From NCBI GenBank assembly GCA_017464225.1, contig JAFUDW010000201.1:1-26835 (forward strand): a DNA stretch of 26,835 nt, read 5' to 3'. Shown in pieces: positions 23,801 through 26,835 of this stretch. The translations under genes and the position numbers were made by a program. This DNA comes from Clostridia bacterium (GTDB lineage Bacteria > Bacillota_A > Clostridia > Christensenellales > Aristaeellaceae). The notes under the pieces were generated by a model that saw only the letters and a program-made list of their open reading frames with translations, searched no databases and was not told the origin of the DNA. Every line of letters begins with the position of its first letter. The stretch's first letter is position 1.

Positions 23801-24084
23801 TGGGCCGGGAAGAAAGGGCTTCCAGCCGCTTCCATAAGCTGATTTCCTACGGCGAAAAGCACTACTACGACCAGGTGAAGATCGATTATTTTGCCGTATC
23901 CCTGCCCGACCTGCAATTGTTCGACGAGGACTTGTCTATCCGCAACCGCGCTCACTGCGAATACCTGATCGCCCTGGGCAGCTACGGCCTGGGTAATAAG
24001 GAGCGAGCGGCAAAGTGCTTTGACGCCGTGCTGAAAATCGATCACAGCCACCAGGGCGCGATCCTGCACAAACAGCTGCTGTAA
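20833..24084 (+). CDS. DUF5107 domain protein with long TPR array
   Basis: This 1083-residue protein has two parts. The N-terminal part (about 1-360) matches DUF5107, a predicted beta-sandwich of the aldose-epimerase/galactose-binding type; its conserved-looking blocks are VMVLPELGGRIQRAYDK (69-85), SGGIEFNWPQHHRPTT (111-126) and DFTWLKPFEEKTFTQYF. A beta-rich linker leads to a long helical region (about 465-1083) of tetratricopeptide repeats, for example AYLNLGLALRYQDKDDDAYD and YYLGCLWYDKRQYDDAIACW. No signal peptide is present. The ATG overlaps the stop of the GH2-like gene (ATGA). I know of no settled activity. The location suggests a sugar-processing or sugar-sensing role, with the repeats binding a partner or a second subunit. 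Confidence 0.87.
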   Translation: MSATIKVETVLIPTYGIGKADKNPMFLEKRVYQGSSGKVYPLPVIDKILDEKEDKPYTAVWLENDYIKVMVLPELGGRIQRAYDKTNGYDFVYYNEVIKPALVGLTGPWISGGIEFNWPQHHRPTTFGPTDFRTVENADGSVAVELSEVDQMYGTKGKMTFTLYPDKAYIEIKGQLYNRTNLPQTFLWWANPAVAVNDNTQSVFPPDVSAVYDHGKRDVSKFPIATGVYYKHDYGAGVDISRYKNIPVPTSYMCAHSDYNFVGGYDYGVEAGILHIADHHVSPGKKQWTWGCGDFGQAWDRNLTDKNGPYIELMTGMYCDNQPDFTWLKPFEEKTFTQYFMPYKAAGYVKNASRECVLNLEVKDGKAAITVYTTQPFEQARVTLTAKEETVYDKTADLSPVNVLKDVIEVSVPETELTLAVYTSGGRKLLDYTPQPKKIEEIPDPMPPAKLPNEILTNEELYLTGIHLEQYRHATYLPDPYYLEALKRDPGDIRANNAYGTLLLRRGKSVEAEQYFCAAIARMTSRNPNPYDSEAYLNLGLALRYQDKDDDAYDAFFKATWTSAQQETGYYHIACIDCKRGEYELALEHIERSLVKNYHNLKARALKGLILDSLGRTIEAERWYEKNLQLDAFDYVSRIESGDIEGALKLMNGRVSSFIECAVDYAEAGFYTDAIFILECCPKPTPMVWYHLALYAHQNGDGEYAKEALYNAAQADSLYCFPNKLEDIIALQYAIENNEKDAKAPYYLGCLWYDKRQYDDAIACWEKSAELEDAFPTVWRNLSLAYFNKRNEPEKAKGCMEKAYALDASDARVLLELHQLYGKLNFSVEDRFAFLDAHKEVAFQRDDLYTEYCALLNDQGRYQEALDLIMTHKFHPWEGGEGKVTTQYAVALTQLGIQALNGGDAAKAKELLKKALIFPHNLGEGKLEGAKDNNIHYYLGLAEKALGNESESIRHLTLAAEGNEEPASAMYYNDQPADMILYQGLTNRALGREERASSRFHKLISYGEKHYYDQVKIDYFAVSLPDLQLFDEDLSIRNRAHCEYLIALGSYGLGNKERAAKCFDAVLKIDHSHQGAILHKQLL

Positions 24085-24096
24085 AGGAGAACCGCC

Positions 24097-26787
24097 ATGT
24101 TCAAAGACCTATCGGGAATATGGCAATGCGAAATCCCCGGCCAGTGCGCCCCTTTGCGCCTGCCGGGCACCTTGGATGAAAGCGATATCGGCTTCCCGGA
24201 TGATCCGGGCAGGCAATGGAAGGCGGACGAGGTGCGCCGCATCGGGTTTTACCAGGACGGCGACCTCATCGTGACAAGGCTGACCCGGAAATATACCTTT
24301 GAAGGCCAGGCAAAAATTTCCCGCATGGTAGATTGGGAAGTGCCGGAGGGACAGCGCGTCTTTGTGGATGTGGAGCGGGCCCGGCAGCTTCGCTTGCTTG
24401 TGAATGGGCGGGAAGCGCCGCTGCTTACGCTTGCCAGCCTTTCGACTCCCTATTGCTTTGAGGTGACGGGCCTGGTCACCGGGCACGATGAATTTGTATT
24501 CCTGTCAGACAACAGCTACCCCGGCTGGCCCCGGGACGCGATCGTTTATTCCTCCGCCGCTTCGGACGAAACCCAGACCAACTGGAACGGGCTGCTGGGT
24601 TTTGTCCGTTTGCGCACGGAACGGCAGGCGTTCATTTCCCACGTGCGTGTCTATCCGCACGGGCAGACGCTGGATGTATGCGCGGAAATCGACGCCGCAT
24701 CCGCCTGGCAGGGCATACTTCGTGCGGAATCCACCGCGCTGGCTCACCCTGCGGCTGTGCCAATTCAACCCCAGCCCGGCAAGCGGGAAATCTGGCTTCG
24801 GGAATTGCCGATTGCCCCGGGCGCGCAAATATGGGATCTGGATGAAGGAAGATTATTCGAACTGACCGTTTCCGGCGATGGGCTGGATGCAAAACAAGCG
24901 CGCTTCGGCCTGCGGGATTTCCAGACGGAGAACGGGCATTTCACCCTGAATGACCGTCGCATTTTTCTTCGCGGCGAAGCCAACTGCGCTGTGTTCCCGG
25001 AAACGGGCTATTCGCCCATGGACGTGGATGCCTGGAAGGAAATCCTGCTGAAATACTGCGCTTACGGCGTCAACTGTATGCGCTTCCACAGCCATTGCCC
25101 GCCGGAAGCGGCGTTTGCGGCTGCCGATGAAATCGGCATACTGATGCAGCCGGAATTATCCCATTGGGATCCGGAGCACGCCTTTGCTTCGGAGGAAGCG
25201 CAGCGGTATTATGAAACGGAATTGCTATCCATCCTGCGGCATTTGGCCAATCATCCTTCTTTCGTGATGCTCACCTTCGGCAACGAATTGCACGCCGACG
25301 CGGCGGGGCACGCCTTTATGGATCGGCTTTTGGAAATGGCCAGGCAAGCTGATCCCACCCGGCTGTACGCCAACGGCTCCAACGTGCATTATGGAGCCAT
25401 CGGCGCGGACCCGGCCAGCGATTTCTACACCGCCATGGCGTATTTTGATCACGATACGCGGGCCACCTGCGACGGCCCCATGGGCTGGCTGAACCACGAA
25501 TACCCCGACTTGCGGCGCAATTATGATGAAACGGTGGCTGCTATCCGGCAAAAGACCGATCAGCCGGTGTTTTCCTTTGAAGTCGGCCAGTACGAGGTAC
25601 TGCCGGATTTTGACGAAATCAAGCAATACCACGGTGTCACCAGCCCGGAAAACCTGAAGCATATTCAAAGGAAGGTGCGGGAAAAGGGGCTGGATAAGGA
25701 CTGGCGGCGCATGGTGGAGGCCACCGGTGAAAGCAGCCTGCTTTGCTACCGGGCCGAGGTAGAAGCCGCCCTGCGGACAGAAGGGTACAGCGGCATTTCC
25801 CTGCTGGGCCTCCAGGATTTTCCCGGCCAGGGCACGGCGCTGGTGGGCATGATGAACGCCCACTTGGCAGCGAAGCCCTATGATTTTGCCCGTCCGGAGC
25901 GCTTCGCCGCCTTCTTCCGGGATGCGCTGCCCCTGGTGCTGCTGGAAAAATATACCTACACCGTGGGTGAAACGCTGACCGCCCGGGTGCAGATGGCTAA
26001 TTATGGCAAGCGTGATCTATCCGGCAGCCTGGCCTGGGATACGCGGGGAGAAAATTTTGAGCGGCACGGCGTATTGCCCGAAAACGCGGCCCCCGCAGGC
26101 AATTTAACCGATCTTGGGGAAATCCGGATTCCTCTGGATGGCATCAATCAACCGCAAAAGCTGACGCTGACCGTTTCTTTCTGCGGCAACAACAATTCCT
26201 ATCCGATCTGGGTGTATCCCGATGCAGAGCCCATCTGCCCGGACAGCGTATATGAATGCCGAACTTTGGATGAAAAAGCTAAGCAAACGCTGCAAGCCGG
26301 CGGCATCGTGTATCTGGCCCCGGACAGCACGGAGGCGGCGCTGCCCCATTCCATTCAGGCCCAGTTCAGCCCCGATTTCTGGTCGGTATGCACGTTCCCC
26401 CAGCAAGCGGGCGGCATGGGCCAGCTGATTGATGAAAAGCACCCGATCTTCCGCAATTTTCCCACCGAAGCCTACAACAACTGGCAGTGGTGGCCCATGG
26501 CAAATCAGCGGGCCATGATCTTGCCGGAAAGAATCGACTGCGTCATCGCTGAAATGGATTCCTACGCGTTCCTGCGCCCCATGGCGAAGCTATTTGAATG
26601 CAAGTGCGGCAACGGGCGATTGCTGGTGTCCTCCCTGGGGCTTCATCAGCTGGCGCAATACCCCGAAGCCCGGGCGCTGCAGCAGGCCATTTACACCTAT
26701 CTGCGGTCAGACCGGTTTGCGCCCCGGCAGGAGCTATCCCTGCAATGGATCGGAAGCATTTTCAGAAAAGAGGGGAAAAACGAATGA
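24097..26787 (+). CDS. GH2 family glycoside hydrolase (beta-galactosidase/beta-glucuronidase type)
   Basis: This 896-residue cytoplasmic retaining hydrolase starts LSGIWQCEIPG with LPGTLDESDIG, the usual GH2 jelly-roll opening. The acid/base Glu397 lies in FVMLTFGNELHAD, and the predicted nucleophile Glu495 in VFSFEVGQYEVLPDF. Unlike its GH2-like neighbour, it keeps both catalytic residues. The barrel also shows RGEANCAVFPETGYSPMDVD and CAYGVNCMRFHSHCPPEAAF (323-342). C-terminal beta domains extend to the end. AAAGGAG lies before the ATG, 12 bp after the DUF5107 gene, and the stop overlaps the next start by ATGA. The sugar released (galactose, glucuronate or arabinose) cannot be assigned from sequence alone. 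Confidence 0.88.
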   Translation: MFKDLSGIWQCEIPGQCAPLRLPGTLDESDIGFPDDPGRQWKADEVRRIGFYQDGDLIVTRLTRKYTFEGQAKISRMVDWEVPEGQRVFVDVERARQLRLLVNGREAPLLTLASLSTPYCFEVTGLVTGHDEFVFLSDNSYPGWPRDAIVYSSAASDETQTNWNGLLGFVRLRTERQAFISHVRVYPHGQTLDVCAEIDAASAWQGILRAESTALAHPAAVPIQPQPGKREIWLRELPIAPGAQIWDLDEGRLFELTVSGDGLDAKQARFGLRDFQTENGHFTLNDRRIFLRGEANCAVFPETGYSPMDVDAWKEILLKYCAYGVNCMRFHSHCPPEAAFAAADEIGILMQPELSHWDPEHAFASEEAQRYYETELLSILRHLANHPSFVMLTFGNELHADAAGHAFMDRLLEMARQADPTRLYANGSNVHYGAIGADPASDFYTAMAYFDHDTRATCDGPMGWLNHEYPDLRRNYDETVAAIRQKTDQPVFSFEVGQYEVLPDFDEIKQYHGVTSPENLKHIQRKVREKGLDKDWRRMVEATGESSLLCYRAEVEAALRTEGYSGISLLGLQDFPGQGTALVGMMNAHLAAKPYDFARPERFAAFFRDALPLVLLEKYTYTVGETLTARVQMANYGKRDLSGSLAWDTRGENFERHGVLPENAAPAGNLTDLGEIRIPLDGINQPQKLTLTVSFCGNNNSYPIWVYPDAEPICPDSVYECRTLDEKAKQTLQAGGIVYLAPDSTEAALPHSIQAQFSPDFWSVCTFPQQAGGMGQLIDEKHPIFRNFPTEAYNNWQWWPMANQRAMILPERIDCVIAEMDSYAFLRPMAKLFECKCGNGRLLVSSLGLHQLAQYPEARALQQAIYTYLRSDRFAPRQELSLQWIGSIFRKEGKNE

Positions 26788-26835
26788 TCATCTATGATGT
26801 GCTGCAATTCGGCGCGGTGCCCGACGGAAAAACCA
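26784..26835 (+). CDS. Start of a beta-helix pectinase-like gene (GH28-like), cut by window edge
   Basis: Only 17 codons are visible: MIIYDVLQFGAVPDGKT. The pattern Y-x-V-x-x-F-G-A-V-x-D-G-K-T is the classic opening of right-handed beta-helix proteins such as GH28 polygalacturonases and exo-rhamnogalacturonases without a signal peptide. The ATG overlaps the GH2 stop (ATGA), with GAGGGG upstream, so it continues the operon. Family is likely; exact enzyme class is open because the catalytic part is outside. Confidence 0.7.
   Translation, partial: MIIYDVLQFGAVPDGKT

Overview
The window reads as a chromosomal segment of an endospore-forming Bacillota, probably an uncultured gut- or rumen-type member of Clostridia. 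The support is an alpha/beta-type small acid-soluble spore protein gene, strong AGGAGG-type ribosome binding sites, sigma-A-like promoters, LplB/YtcP-type sugar permeases, a membrane-anchored AraC regulator and TnpV genes. No ribosomal or other taxonomic marker is present, so a genus cannot be named.

Layout. (1) 1-2165, minus strand: a polar amino-acid ABC importer transcribed as binding protein, then permease, then ATPase (the ATPase runs off the left edge), with its own promoter and a UUCG-capped hairpin after the binding-protein gene. (2) 2273-2781: a spore protein gene with its terminator, plus a 19-codon remnant of a second spore protein gene. (3) 2973-5545, plus strand: an island in which two diverged tnpV genes flank an AAA/DUF4143 ATPase. 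The ATPase promoter sits in the last of three direct repeats spaced exactly 33 bp apart, just after an 18-bp perfect palindrome. (4) 5721-9798, minus strand: an operon of a two-TM AraC-type regulator, a GH43-like enzyme and aldose 1-epimerase. (5) 10037 to beyond 26835, plus strand: a long operon running divergently from the regulator. Its order is sugar-binding protein, two permeases, oligogalacturonate-lyase-like (PL22) protein, GH88 unsaturated uronyl hydrolase, GH35 beta-galactosidase, large GH2-like protein, DUF5107-TPR protein, second GH2, and the first 17 codons of a beta-helix (GH28-like) gene cut by the window edge.

Regions 4 and 5 together look like a Gram-positive polysaccharide utilisation locus. 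Oligosaccharides would be bound outside the cell and imported by the two-permease ABC transporter; no ATPase is encoded here, so a shared MsmK-type ATPase elsewhere is assumed. None of the enzymes shows a signal peptide, so they would be trimmed in the cytoplasm. The mix of PL22-like, GH88, GH28-like, GH35, GH2 and GH43 proteins points to galactose- and arabinose-decorated uronic-acid oligosaccharides, most simply from pectin such as rhamnogalacturonan I. This substrate is inferred, not shown.

The most unusual items are the tnpV-ATPase-tnpV island with its 33-bp phased repeats, the GH2-like protein with His where the acid/base Glu should be, the 1083-residue DUF5107-TPR protein inside a catabolic operon, and an approximately 60-residue insertion in the amino-acid transporter ATPase.
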